Source: Treponema sp. (lineage in GTDB: Bacteria > Spirochaetota > Spirochaetia > Treponematales > Breznakiellaceae). From it: a stretch of DNA of 64,000 nt. The translations under genes and the position numbers were made by a program. The stretch spans positions 1 through 64,000 of the forward strand of contig WQXU01000004.1 of the NCBI GenBank assembly GCA_009781635.1. Direction: 5' to 3'. The notes beneath the pieces were generated by a model that searched no databases, was not told where the DNA came from, and was given only the letters and a program-made list of their open reading frames with translations. Shown in pieces: positions 55,367-64,000 of the stretch (positions are counted from its first letter, which is position 1; every line of letters starts with the position of its first letter).

Positions 55367-56284
55367 ATGCCAATAAAAATACCCAAGGAATTACCGGCTT
55401 ACGACGCTTTATCCAAAGAAAGGGTTTTCGTTATTACAGAAGATCGCGCAGCTTCCCAGGATATAAGGCCTTTACGTGTCGGTATTATAAATTTAATGCC
55501 CACCACAATAGATACTGAGATCCAGCTTTTACGTTTATTGGGCAACAGTCCCCTGCAAATAGACATCACTTTTTTAAGAATGGGCAGCCATGTGTCTAAA
55601 AACGCTCCGCCCGGACACCTTGAAAAGTTCTATATAAGCGCCAATGAGATTGTCAGCACCAAAACACGCTTTGACGGACTTATAATAACGGGCGCGCCTG
55701 TAGAAACACTTCCATTTGAAGATGTCGATTACTGGGAAGAGCTTGCAAGCGTGATTGACTATTCGGAAAAAAATGTTTTCTCATGCCTGCACATTTGCTG
55801 GGGCGCGCAGGCGGGGCTTTACCGCCGTTACGGCATTCCAAAACATCCGCTTGAAAAAAAACTTTCCGGGATTTTTCCCCATTCTGTAAATGAGCAGCAT
55901 CATATGCTCTTCCGCGGATTTGACGATGAATTTTTGGCTCCTCAATCAAGGTATACGGCAAGCGACCGCAATGCCATTGCAGCAGAAAGCCGGCTTACAA
56001 TTCAATCCGAGACCCCGCAAGCAGGCGTTTTTATTGTCACTGCCCGTGAAGGAAGGGATATCTATGTCAGCGGTCATATGGAATACGATCCGCTTACATT
56101 AGACCGCGAATACCGCCGTGACATTGCAAGGGGTCTGCCGATTGAAATACCTGCTAATTACTATCCTGATAACGATCCTGAAAAAACGCCTGTCGTGCGC
56201 TGGAGGGCGCATGCTACTCTTTTCTTTGATAACTGGCTTAACTATGTTTATCAGGAAACGCCCTACAATCTTGTTGATTTATAA
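55367..56284 (+). CDS. metA: Homoserine O-acyltransferase MetA, probably acetyl-CoA specific
   Basis: Activates homoserine for methionine synthesis. The 305 residues show the MetA family blocks Val-Gly-Ile-Ile-Asn-Leu-Met-Pro near 38, Leu-His-Ile-Cys-Trp-Gly-Ala-Gln-Ala (catalytic Cys), His-Ser-Val-Asn and His-Met-Glu-Tyr-Asp (catalytic His-Glu). In Thr-Gly-Ala-Pro-Val-Glu the Glu113 stands at the position that selects acetyl-CoA over succinyl-CoA (Gly in E. coli), so acetylhomoserine is the likely product. The start at 55367 gives the standard N terminus Met-Pro-Ile-Lys-Ile-Pro but has no clear ribosome-binding site. The AKR gene follows after 18 bases. Confidence 0.94.
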   Translation: MPIKIPKELPAYDALSKERVFVITEDRAASQDIRPLRVGIINLMPTTIDTEIQLLRLLGNSPLQIDITFLRMGSHVSKNAPPGHLEKFYISANEIVSTKTRFDGLIITGAPVETLPFEDVDYWEELASVIDYSEKNVFSCLHICWGAQAGLYRRYGIPKHPLEKKLSGIFPHSVNEQHHMLFRGFDDEFLAPQSRYTASDRNAIAAESRLTIQSETPQAGVFIVTAREGRDIYVSGHMEYDPLTLDREYRRDIARGLPIEIPANYYPDNDPEKTPVVRWRAHATLFFDNWLNYVYQETPYNLVDL

Positions 56285-56302
56285 TTTTATTTGGAGGTAG
56301 AT

Positions 56303-57385
56303 ATGATTTACAGGGAATACGGACAAACAGGAAAAAAAGTGTCTCTTCTTGGTTTCGGCGGGATGAGATTCAAAAACATCGATGATCATGATGAGTGTAT
56401 ACGGCTAATGGTTGCCGCTGCGCAAGGCGGTATAAATTATTTTGATACGGCTCCCGGTTACTTTGAAACTAAAAGCGAAACTGTTTTCGGCAAGGGCTTT
56501 GCGGAAATGCGCAAGATGGGCCTTCCCTATTACTGCGCTTCAAAAACTTTTGAAAGCACAGAAAGCGGTATCCGCCGTGAAATAGAGGGTCAGCTAAAAA
56601 GGCTTAATATAGACGCAATAGATTTTTATCATATCTGGTGCATTACTACTCTTGCAGGCTGGGAGAACAGAAAAAAAGACGGTGTTATGCAAACATTCAG
56701 AAAATTAAAAGAAGAAAAACTGATAAATCATATTTGCATTTCCAGCCATCTTATAAAAGATGAAATAAAAGAACTTTTAATGGAAGGCGTTTTTGAAGGC
56801 GTTCTGTTCGGATATTCAGCTTATAATTTTAATACAAGACAGGAAGCCTTTGATGCAATAAAAGAAAAGAATCTTGGCGCAGTTGTAATGAATCCTCTTG
56901 GAGGAGGAGTAATCCCCCAGCATCCTGAATTATTTAAATTTATACGCCGCGAAGGCGAAGGCCTTGTTGCGGCCGCTCTGCGTGTTCTTTGGGATCATCC
57001 TGAAATTACAAATACACTTGTAGGCTTTGACACTTTGGAACACCTTAACGAAGCGCTTGATGCAATGGAAGGCTATAAACCAAGAACGAGCGCAGAACTT
57101 GAAAAAACAAAGGCAAATGCATCGGCATCCTTCGAAGGCATATGCACAGGCTGTGCGTATTGCGCAGCCTGCCCTGAAGGAATTCAAATTCCCTATTACA
57201 TGGACGCCTATAACCAGAAACTCCTTGATAAAAATTCTCAAGACCCAATCGGCAACAGGCTTAAATGGTTATGGTGCATACCAAAAGAAGGCGCCGGCAA
57301 ATGCACAGAATGCGGATTATGCGAAAAAGCCTGCACGCAGCATATTGATATTATTAAACGCTTAAAAGAAATTGCCCTTATGTAA
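56303..57385 (+). CDS. Aldo/keto reductase with C-terminal 4Fe-4S ferredoxin domain
   Basis: An oxidoreductase of the AKR family fused to a ferredoxin-like domain; substrate unknown. The ATG at 56303 is chosen because GGAGG lies five bases upstream (56293-56297); an in-frame TTG at 56291 is not needed. Of 360 residues, about 1-265 are the barrel (Leu-Gly-Phe-Gly-Gly-Met-Arg at 17-23, Asp-Thr-Ala-x-x-Tyr with catalytic Asp and Tyr, Asp-Phe-Tyr-His). The C terminus has Cys-Thr-Gly-Cys-Ala-Tyr-Cys-Ala-Ala-Cys-Pro and Cys-Thr-Glu-Cys-Gly-Leu-Cys-Glu-Lys-Ala-Cys, enough for two 4Fe-4S clusters. Such fused enzymes are common in anaerobes. Its stop abuts the convergent efflux gene. Confidence 0.92.
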   Translation: MIYREYGQTGKKVSLLGFGGMRFKNIDDHDECIRLMVAAAQGGINYFDTAPGYFETKSETVFGKGFAEMRKMGLPYYCASKTFESTESGIRREIEGQLKRLNIDAIDFYHIWCITTLAGWENRKKDGVMQTFRKLKEEKLINHICISSHLIKDEIKELLMEGVFEGVLFGYSAYNFNTRQEAFDAIKEKNLGAVVMNPLGGGVIPQHPELFKFIRREGEGLVAAALRVLWDHPEITNTLVGFDTLEHLNEALDAMEGYKPRTSAELEKTKANASASFEGICTGCAYCAACPEGIQIPYYMDAYNQKLLDKNSQDPIGNRLKWLWCIPKEGAGKCTECGLCEKACTQHIDIIKRLKEIALM

Positions 57386-58714
57386 TTATCCTTCCAAAAG
57401 GATTTTTAACAGTTCACTTTCATCTTCAAGAGCGCAAAGGGAGCGGAGCCTGGAAAGACCTCTTAAGAATGTAAAACTTGCCCTGTTTAAATTATTGCGG
57501 CTTGTATTGTATAAAGATGTCGCCTCGTTCAAATCAGAAACGGAGCTTTGCGAAAGCCTGTAGCGTTCCATTACATATTCAAAATGCCTTTGCGTGTATT
57601 CTAAAGAACGGCGGGATGACAGCACAGTTCCGGCCTGTGTAAAAATATTTACAAGAGCATTATGCAATTCCTGCTCAAGAGAACTCTGCGCGTTAATATA
57701 ATCAAGCGCGGCTGCATCAAGTGAGAGCCTTGAGCTCTCCATCCTGTTTGACATAACCCAAAAATCTACAGGTATGCTTCCCCTTAGCGTAATCCCTCCG
57801 CCGCTTGATAAATTGCGGCCGGGAACAAGATTTAAATCGGCGGAAAATACTGTTGCGCTAATCACAGGCGAATAATCACGCCCCGTAAGCATATGGTTCC
57901 TCTGCGCCCTCTGGTTATTTAATACCGCTTTTGAAAGAGACGGATTCTGCGATGTTATCATTTGCCAGAGTTTGCCGTATAACACATCGATTTCTTCATT
58001 TGTAATTTTAGTAAAACGCAAAAGCGCATCTTCATACGCATCAAAGCTGACAGGTTCGGGGTTTGCAAGCTCTTGTATTCCTGTAATTGTTTTTAGTCTT
58101 GTCAAATACAGGGTAAGATCGTACCTTGCCTTGCTGCATGAGTTTTCCCTTGATTCTTTCTCCGCAAGCGCTCTAAGATAATCACCGTGATTTATAATTC
58201 CATTTTCATAACGCAGCTGCGCTATTGTTAAGGCCAAATCAGAGGCTTGCAGGGAAAACTCTTCCGCTTCCAGCGCGGCCATGGCTTCAAGCGCTGTGTA
58301 AAATGCGCTGTCTACAGTATCAAGCACGTTATAGTATTCAGAAAGCGCATCTTTTTTAACGCTTTCTGTCGCAATTTCGCTGATTGCCTTTCTTATAAAA
58401 CTTTTTCCCCCCTGAAACAATATTTGCGTAATCGATAAAGACGCTCCTGCAGAAATTGTGTCAGCTGGATTTATAAAAAGAAAATCTCTTAGGTAATGCG
58501 CCGAAGCTCTTACATCGGCGGAAACAGAGGGCAGCATTGAATAAAGCTGATTTCTTTCATCCAGTACGCTGCTTCTGATTGCAAGTTCATACCTTGCAAG
58601 AGATCTTGATGAAGCAAGCGCATGATTTCTTGCCTGCTCAAGGTTAATCGTCTGCGCGCACAGAGTACCGTTTATAATGCTCATCAATGTAATTGTGATT
58701 ATCAATCTTTTCAT
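57386..58714 (-). CDS. TolC-family outer-membrane efflux protein
   Basis: Outer-membrane channel of a tripartite exporter. The 442 residues start with a signal peptide (Met-Lys-Arg, hydrophobic core, Leu-Cys-Ala-Gln near 20) and show the two long coiled-coil halves typical of TolC, beginning Ile-Asn-Leu-Glu-Gln-Ala-Arg-Asn-His-Ala-Leu and ending with a Tyr-Arg-Leu-Ser-Gln-Ser-Ser-Val-Ser-Asp-Leu-Asn-Glu-Ala block. It is the last gene of the four-gene set, two bases after the permease. Confidence 0.88.
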   Translation of the reverse strand: MKRLIITITLMSIINGTLCAQTINLEQARNHALASSRSLARYELAIRSSVLDERNQLYSMLPSVSADVRASAHYLRDFLFINPADTISAGASLSITQILFQGGKSFIRKAISEIATESVKKDALSEYYNVLDTVDSAFYTALEAMAALEAEEFSLQASDLALTIAQLRYENGIINHGDYLRALAEKESRENSCSKARYDLTLYLTRLKTITGIQELANPEPVSFDAYEDALLRFTKITNEEIDVLYGKLWQMITSQNPSLSKAVLNNQRAQRNHMLTGRDYSPVISATVFSADLNLVPGRNLSSGGGITLRGSIPVDFWVMSNRMESSRLSLDAAALDYINAQSSLEQELHNALVNIFTQAGTVLSSRRSLEYTQRHFEYVMERYRLSQSSVSDLNEATSLYNTSRNNLNRASFTFLRGLSRLRSLCALEDESELLKILLEG

Positions 58715-58716
58715 TT

Positions 58717-59937
58717 TTACTCATACCTTAAAGCATCGATCGGATACAAAGATGCAGCCTTCATTGCAGGATAATAGCCGAAAATAATCCCTACAAGAGC
58801 CGCAAAAAGCGCGGAAATTGCAATAATTAGCGGGCTTATAACTGTATAGATTCCCATTACGGACATTATATGGCAGACAATAAAAGCAAGGCCTATTCCC
58901 AAAAGCCCCCCAAAAAGGCTTAGTATCACAGATTCCAGGAGAAACTGCAGAAGAATATCGCTTTTTCTTCCTCCTACCGCCATGCGAATTCCAATCTCGC
59001 GCGTCCGCTCTGTTACAGAAACAAGCATTATATTCATAATGCCGATGCCGCCGACCAAAAGCGAAACGCCTGCAATTGCAGCTAACAGGGTTGTCAGGGT
59101 TCTTGATGTTTCTGACGCCATATCGATCATTTCCGCCTGATTTACAACATTAAAGTCTGCGCCTATCCCTTCTGCAATGTTACGCGATTCGCGCATGATA
59201 AGTTCAGCTTCTTTCTGCGCCGCTTCCATATACTCCTTGCCTGCCACTCTTAGAAGAATAAGGTTAATATTGCGCGAATTTCCAAGCCGTGTCATGGCAG
59301 TATCAAGGGGGACCATTATAATATCATCTCTGTCCTGGCCGCTTATATTGGCTCCCTTGCTCTCCAAAAGACCTATTACGGTAAAGTAAACAGTGCCGAT
59401 TCTTAACTGCCTGCCCAGAGCTGAACGCTCTTCGCCAAACAGATTTTTTGCAGTAGTGCGGCCAATAACCGCTACCCTGTTGCGTAAAACAAGATCCTCT
59501 TCATCAAAGGGAAAACCTTCGTTTACATTCCAGTTCCTTGCAATAAAATAATCAGGTTCAACTCCTTCAACGGACACCTGAGCATTTCCGTAACTTCCAA
59601 TCACATTGGGGCTGCCGCAATTAATAACGCCGGAAATTGCCGTAATATAATTTGATTCATTCCTTAATTTTTCAACATCTCTTAAGGTAAACGAATTCAT
59701 GCGCATCCTGACATTTTGCCCGCTTCTGCTCATTGAATGACCGGGAAAAACAAACAGTAAATCGGTTCCCATCGCTGTCATCTGCTCTTCGATTATTTTC
59801 TGGGAGCCTTCGCCCAGGGCAACCATTATTATTACAGAGCCAACGCCGATTATAACGCCAAGGGACGTAAGAAGACTGCGCATGCGGTTTCTGAAGATCG
59901 AACGAATGCATGTGTTAAAAAGCTGCAGCGCATTCAT
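58717..59937 (-). CDS. MacB-type ABC transporter permease
   Basis: A 406-residue permease with one N-terminal helix (about 20-45, Leu-Thr-Ser-Leu-Gly-Val-Ile-Ile-Gly-Val-Gly), a large periplasmic core domain (about 50-270) and three C-terminal helices in the FtsX-like arrangement, including Gly-Gly-Ile-Gly-Ile-Met-Asn-Ile-Met-Leu-Val-Ser-Val-Thr-Glu-Arg-Thr-Arg-Glu-Ile. Its ATPase is encoded separately, unlike E. coli MacB where both are fused. ATGA overlap with the ATPase gene. Likely exports a peptide, lipid or toxic compound; substrate unknown. Confidence 0.9.
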   Translation of the reverse strand: MNALQLFNTCIRSIFRNRMRSLLTSLGVIIGVGSVIIMVALGEGSQKIIEEQMTAMGTDLLFVFPGHSMSRSGQNVRMRMNSFTLRDVEKLRNESNYITAISGVINCGSPNVIGSYGNAQVSVEGVEPDYFIARNWNVNEGFPFDEEDLVLRNRVAVIGRTTAKNLFGEERSALGRQLRIGTVYFTVIGLLESKGANISGQDRDDIIMVPLDTAMTRLGNSRNINLILLRVAGKEYMEAAQKEAELIMRESRNIAEGIGADFNVVNQAEMIDMASETSRTLTTLLAAIAGVSLLVGGIGIMNIMLVSVTERTREIGIRMAVGGRKSDILLQFLLESVILSLFGGLLGIGLAFIVCHIMSVMGIYTVISPLIIAISALFAALVGIIFGYYPAMKAASLYPIDALRYE

Positions 59938-60764
59938 GTATCACCTGCGCCCTTGTTTTTATCCGCTATTAATACATTGTCATTTTTCCATCTTGCAAGA
60001 TCCTGGAAAGCATTCCGCCTTTCTGTAACCGGTTTGTCAGAGACAAGCTTTCCGTCACGAAGCGTTATAATCCTTTTTGTGTATGCTGCAAGTTCCGGTT
60101 CGTGAGTTACCATAATAATCGTTTTACCTGTGTCATTTAACTGCTGAAAAAGCCCCATTATTTCAAGGCTCATTCCCGTATCAAGGTTGCCTGTCGGCTC
60201 ATCTGCCAGTATGAAAGCAGGATCGTTAACCATCGCCCGCGCAATTGCAACCCTCTGCTGCTGTCCTCCCGATAACTGCGAGGGAAAGTGATCAATGCGA
60301 TCTGCAAGCCCTACTTCCTGCAATGTTTTTACAGCGCGTTCTTTACGCGCATATGCGGATTTTAAAATATCTTTTTTTTCCGGACGGCGGTAAAAAAGAG
60401 GCAATTCAACATTTTCAAGCGCTGTTGTCCTTGCAAGCAGATTAAAAGACTGAAACACAAAGCCGATTTTTCTGTTTCTTATATAGGCAAAGGTATTGGA
60501 ATCAGAGGATGATGTTTCAATGCCGTCCAGTGTATATGATCCTGCCGACGGCTTGTCAAGGCAGCCTAAAATATTCATTAAAGTTGATTTTCCGGAGCCT
60601 GAAGGCCCCATGACAGAAACAAACTCACCTTCATTGGCGGAAAAATCAAGGCCGCGAAGCGCGCGGACAACAACAGCTTCGGCTCCTTTATTTTTTGTTT
60701 TTGAAGAAGACCTGCTCTCCATCCGGTATTCTCTTTTAATACCGCGCATTTCTATGACGGACAT
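59934..60764 (-). CDS. ABC transporter ATPase, MacB/LolD type
   Basis: Energy-coupling subunit for the permease behind it. In 276 residues: Walker A Gly-Pro-Ser-Gly-Ser-Gly-Lys-Ser-Thr near 51-59, Q-loop Phe-Val-Phe-Gln-Ser-Phe, signature Leu-Ser-Gly-Gly-Gln-Gln-Gln-Arg and Walker B [11 protein letters not shown], all intact. An insert of charged residues (about 14-28) interrupts the first strands, and about 30 C-terminal residues exceed the usual 225-235. One base is shared with the fusion-protein gene (TAATG). Confidence 0.93.
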   Translation of the reverse strand: MSVIEMRGIKREYRMESRSSSKTKNKGAEAVVVRALRGLDFSANEGEFVSVMGPSGSGKSTLMNILGCLDKPSAGSYTLDGIETSSSDSNTFAYIRNRKIGFVFQSFNLLARTTALENVELPLFYRRPEKKDILKSAYARKERAVKTLQEVGLADRIDHFPSQLSGGQQQRVAIARAMVNDPAFILADEPTGNLDTGMSLEIMGLFQQLNDTGKTIIMVTHEPELAAYTKRIITLRDGKLVSDKPVTERRNAFQDLARWKNDNVLIADKNKGAGDT

Positions 60765-62059
60765 TAAATCCTCTCCCTTAGTATCACTTGCCTCTCTTCA
60801 AAATCGTCATTTAAAAAAACCATTGTTAAGGATCCGTCGCTTATTCCTGTACGAACCTGAATTACATCCAGCCTGCCCTCTGCGTTTATAAACCATAAAG
60901 TGCGCATAACAACAGCAGGAACGCTTCTTCTTTGATCAGGGGCGCTTCTGTTTCCCTGCTGTCTGCCTGTGCCCATCATACGGCTCTGATTTTGATTTCC
61001 AATCATAAGGTTATTAATACCAGAATTATTCTGCCTTTGCTGCTGACTCTGGGCTGCCTGCAGAGCTCTTGCCTCAATTGCTTCATCCCTTTGTTCATCT
61101 GTCATATTTTCAAGGCTTGCGTTAAAAACCATATCGGAAATTTGGGTTGAGCTTAAGCTTGTAGGCTGATACCGCAAAGCGGCATTTGAAACCAGAAGCA
61201 CATTCTCAGCGCGCTCTACAATAAAATCCACGGCGCAAGTCATCCCGGGTAAAAGAGAGCCGTCACGGTTTTCCACGCTGATAATCACGGTATACGAAAC
61301 GACATTATTTGACACAGAGGGAACCATCCTTAAGTTGTCCACAACGCCGGAAAATCTGCGCCCCGGAAGGCTTTCCAGTGAAAACCTTACATTCTGCCCC
61401 CTGTGTATTGAAGTAACATCAAGCTCCCCAACCATAGCTTCTATCTGCATTTCCCTTAAGTTTTCTGCAATGGTAAAAATGCTTGATGAATTACTATTGG
61501 AAGAATCTACAACCGTATCTCCTGCATTGATATTTCTGTCAAGTACAATACCGTCTATGGGAGATGTAATAAACGCATATTGATTTATCTCTGTCTCTAT
61601 TACCCTAAGGTTTGCCTCTGCAACAGCAAGATCAGCCCTTTGATTATCAAGAGTGGTTCTTGCTGTCCTAAGCTCATACTCGGAAATAAAACCTCTCTGA
61701 GCCAGGATCTCCTGGCTTCTGTAATTTATAAGCTGCAACTCATAATTTGCCCGCGCTTTCTGAACGGATGCGTTTTGCTGATCCCTCTTAAGGCGAAGCA
61801 TATCGGTATTAAGAAGAGCAAGAATATCGCCTTTTTTAACAATATCATTATAATCCACGCGGACTTCTTCCACCCTGCCGCTCATCCGCGGCAGAACTCT
61901 TACAGTTGCAACAGGATTTATTGTCCCGCTGGATGAAACAGTTCTTTCCAGTGTGCCGCGCTGTATACTCGTAAAGTCGTAAGTTGCAGTAATATTATTT
62001 TTGCCTGTACATGACATGCACAGAAGGGTTAAAAGGCCGGATATTATTAATTTTTTCAT
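60764..62059 (-). CDS. MacA/HlyD-type membrane fusion lipoprotein
   Basis: Periplasmic adaptor bridging permease and outer-membrane channel. The ATG at 62059 gives 431 residues with a lipobox Met-Ser-Cys near residue 17; an in-frame TTG at 62071 is possible but only three bases from the GAGG motif. The body has the biotinyl-lipoyl-like halves (Val-Arg-Val-Leu-Pro-Arg-Met-Ser-Gly-Arg-Val-Glu-Glu-Val; Ile-Thr-Ser-Pro-Ile-Asp-Gly-Ile-Val-Leu), a coiled-coil hairpin between them and a beta-barrel. A Gln/Asn-rich stretch of about 60 residues (about 300-370) is inserted before the last domain. First gene of the exporter operon. Confidence 0.9.
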   Translation of the reverse strand: MKKLIISGLLTLLCMSCTGKNNITATYDFTSIQRGTLERTVSSSGTINPVATVRVLPRMSGRVEEVRVDYNDIVKKGDILALLNTDMLRLKRDQQNASVQKARANYELQLINYRSQEILAQRGFISEYELRTARTTLDNQRADLAVAEANLRVIETEINQYAFITSPIDGIVLDRNINAGDTVVDSSNSNSSSIFTIAENLREMQIEAMVGELDVTSIHRGQNVRFSLESLPGRRFSGVVDNLRMVPSVSNNVVSYTVIISVENRDGSLLPGMTCAVDFIVERAENVLLVSNAALRYQPTSLSSTQISDMVFNASLENMTDEQRDEAIEARALQAAQSQQQRQNNSGINNLMIGNQNQSRMMGTGRQQGNRSAPDQRRSVPAVVMRTLWFINAEGRLDVIQVRTGISDGSLTMVFLNDDFEERQVILRERI

Positions 62060-62188
62060 TTTTTTTTGCAAGCACCTCTACTACTATGTTAACAATCAAA
62101 ACCATTAAAGGTTATTGAACAGGAATCAATATAATGTTATTTTAGTAAAAATGAAATATTATATATAGCCTCTATCCAGGAGAAAACC

Positions 62189-64000
62189 ATGTTAAAAAAA
62201 TTATTATTTTTATATATATTGATTTTCAGCGTCAATGTATACGCGCAATCGCCGCACGGAGCGGATGCGGTTCCGGATTTATACAGCGCGTCCCTTGCGG
62301 CAAGCGGATTTATAACCTCAACAGGCGGAGCTCCTGCAAGCGCTTTAAACCCGGCGCAGGGCGCAGATGCGCAACGCATGATTTTTGACGCAAGTTATCT
62401 TGCAATTCCTGTTTTTGAAGGAGGCAGGGAGATTGACGGATACATGCAATCCATCTCGTTAGGCGCGCTTTATCCTTCAAAATACGGCGTATTCAGCACA
62501 AACATAAGATACATAGGCGGCTTTGATGATAATACATTTGTATACTTTCCAGTAAAACCCACCTTTTCGGGCAATTTGTCCGCTGCCAAGGAATTATACC
62601 CCGGTATGTCTATGGGCCTTGGTTTTAACTTCGGCTTCGGCAGCGCTTCAACTCTTTGCGGGGATATAGGGTTTAAATACAATTTCGGCGATATTGCAAT
62701 ACTTAAAAATTTTACAATGGCAGTTGTGTTAAGAGGCCTTGGAATAAGTTACTTCCCGACATGGCTTACTCCCATGTGCGGAATCTCATTTGATTTACTT
62801 CACATTGAAGGCAGCGAAGGAAAAAAGGATCCCCTTCTTGTTAATCTTGCAGGCGATTTAAGTTTTCCGTCTCTTTTTTATCCTGAAGAGGCAAACATGA
62901 TTTTCAAGGCAGGAGTTAACCTGACCCTTGCAGAGCTTGTAACTCTTTCAATGTCATGGCCTTCCGGCAGCGGATTAAATATGCGGGAAATAGCAGACAA
63001 CCATGTATCTTTTCCGGCGGTTCCGGCAATATCTATTACGGTAAACTTTGCACTTCCCTCCGGCGGAGAGCGTATTGCAGGCGGCACGCTGCCGTCTGAC
63101 GGAGATTTAAAAATAAGCGCTGCGTATAAACCCCTGTATGAAGGCATTACGGCAGTCGGCGCAGGAGTCAGCTGGTATGCAGGGCTTGCAGACACAAAGC
63201 CTCCTTTAATCACGTTAAATTATCCGCAGCCTGCGCATTTCTCTCCCAACAATGACGGGAAAGCCGATACGCTTGAAATACCTGTTTCTATAACTGATCA
63301 AAATTATATTGTTTCCTGGTCGATGGAAATAAAGGATGAGACAGGACAGACGGTAAGGGTTATCGAAAACAAGGAACAGCGCTTTGAAAGTTTCAATATA
63401 AAAGATTTTTTTAACAGGATAGTAACGCCAAAACATCAAATCGATATACCCTCTTCCCTTGTGTGGGACGGCCTTCGCTCCGCAGGCGATGCGGCGCCTG
63501 ACGGCAGGTACTTTTTTACAATCACAGCAATGGATGATTCCGGCAATACATCGGTAACAGAAACACATGAAGCTGTATTAAGAAACAGGCCTCCTGAAAT
63601 CTCAATTAATGCGATACCGGCTGCGCAAAGAATTTTTGATCCAAAAAATCAGGGGCTGGGCGGAAACAGTACAATTACATTTGTTCCAAGAGGCTCTTTT
63701 GAAGATGCATGGGAAAGCGCAATATATGATTCCTCCGGAACACTAATAAAAACATTTGAAAGCGCAAGCGGAGAGCCGCAGCCAATAGTCTGGGACGGCA
63801 GAAACGATTCCGGTGAAATAGCGCCTGACGGAGTTTACAGTTTCAGAATCAGCGCAACCTGCAAAGCGCAGAACTCTGCAAGCGCCGAACTTGCAAACAT
63901 AATACTAGATTCAAGGGAAGCAGGCGCCTTTCTTACAAGCTCTGTTGCAGCCATAAGACCTGCAGAAAATCAAAGCTCTTCTCTTGTAGATTTTGCCATC
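62189..64000 (+). CDS. FadL/PorV-like outer-membrane protein with FlgD-like repeats, C terminus cut by window edge
   Basis: The frame is open to the right edge (604 codons visible). A signal peptide (Met-Leu-Lys-Lys, hydrophobic core, Val-Tyr-Ala-Gln near 20) is followed by about 320 residues of beta-barrel character with Gly-Ala-Pro-Ala-Ser-Ala-Leu-Asn-Pro-Ala near 50, resembling PorV/UPF0164 treponemal proteins. Next comes Phe-Ser-Pro-Asn-Asn-Asp-Gly-Lys-Ala-Asp-Thr and two FlgD-type Ig-like repeats, each with Val-Trp-Asp-Gly and Ala-Pro-Asp-Gly-x-Tyr. CCAGGAG lies six bases before the ATG. Function may be surface assembly or transport. Family placement is from recall; the gene is divergent from the exporter operon. 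Confidence 0.75.
   Translation, partial: MLKKLLFLYILIFSVNVYAQSPHGADAVPDLYSASLAASGFITSTGGAPASALNPAQGADAQRMIFDASYLAIPVFEGGREIDGYMQSISLGALYPSKYGVFSTNIRYIGGFDDNTFVYFPVKPTFSGNLSAAKELYPGMSMGLGFNFGFGSASTLCGDIGFKYNFGDIAILKNFTMAVVLRGLGISYFPTWLTPMCGISFDLLHIEGSEGKKDPLLVNLAGDLSFPSLFYPEEANMIFKAGVNLTLAELVTLSMSWPSGSGLNMREIADNHVSFPAVPAISITVNFALPSGGERIAGGTLPSDGDLKISAAYKPLYEGITAVGAGVSWYAGLADTKPPLITLNYPQPAHFSPNNDGKADTLEIPVSITDQNYIVSWSMEIKDETGQTVRVIENKEQRFESFNIKDFFNRIVTPKHQIDIPSSLVWDGLRSAGDAAPDGRYFFTITAMDDSGNTSVTETHEAVLRNRPPEISINAIPAAQRIFDPKNQGLGGNSTITFVPRGSFEDAWESAIYDSSGTLIKTFESASGEPQPIVWDGRNDSGEIAPDGVYSFRISATCKAQNSASAELANIILDSREAGAFLTSSVAAIRPAENQSSSLVDFAI

Overview
The window looks like a chromosome segment from a treponeme-type spirochaete, probably a carbohydrate-fermenting gut species. 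The evidence is a set of spirochaete-like features read from the sequence: lipoproteins with short lipoboxes, an acidic C-terminal tail on ribosomal protein S2, LptF/LptG without visible LPS synthesis genes, large hybrid histidine kinases, an HD-GYP regulator and a FadL/PorV-like outer-membrane protein. The assignment rests on gene content and recalled similarity, not on a search. The DNA is densely coding: most neighbours are joined by ATGA, TGATG or TAATG overlaps, and only the T-box leader at about 37.5-37.87 kb is a non-coding stretch longer than 300 bases. No tRNA, rRNA, CRISPR array, transposase or phage gene was seen.

Layout. 1-6.55 kb: plant polysaccharide use, with two paralogous GH5 glycosidases on the minus strand (one a lipoprotein, one without a signal peptide) and, divergently, a GH43 glycosidase and a large SGNH acetylesterase, followed by nadE. 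6.66-8.77 kb: an exported TPR plus leucine-rich-repeat protein and Maf. 8.9-17.9 kb: the housekeeping run rpsB-tsf-frr-uppS-cdsA-dxr-rseP, then a CpXC protein and an exported beta-propeller. 17.9-22.5 kb (minus): rpsF-ssb-rpsR-DUF2232-like-rplI-dnaB-comFB. 22.7-32.3 kb (minus): rpsO-pnp-dut-lptF-lptG-tgt-HEAT protein-murB-SUMF lipoprotein. 32.4-34.3 kb: a 28-codon lipoprotein reading frame coupled to a hybrid histidine kinase.

34.4-44.7 kb is the most distinctive part. A four-gene ECF transporter operon, whose substrate-binding component resembles the tryptophan-specific TrpP family, is followed by a promoter, a tryptophan T-box riboswitch (UGG specifier, intrinsic terminator and competing T-box sequence) and a seven-gene operon trpB-trpA-aroF-trpE-trpD-trpC-trpF. 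No trpG is present. Together these make a uptake-and-synthesis module for tryptophan. The T-box, the TrpP-like protein and the TrpA/TrpB sequences all look clostridial, so the island was probably acquired from Firmicutes.

44.7-50.5 kb (minus): rimP-nusA-infB-rbfA-truB, with an extra zinc ribbon on NusA and an intrinsic terminator between the apparent promoter and rimP. 50.6-55.2 kb (minus): an HD-GYP response regulator translationally coupled to a very large hybrid kinase. 55.4-57.4 kb: metA and an aldo/keto reductase with two ferredoxin-type cysteine clusters. 57.4-62.1 kb (minus): a MacAB-TolC-type export system encoded by four genes. 62.2 kb to the right edge: an incomplete outer-membrane protein with FlgD-like repeats.
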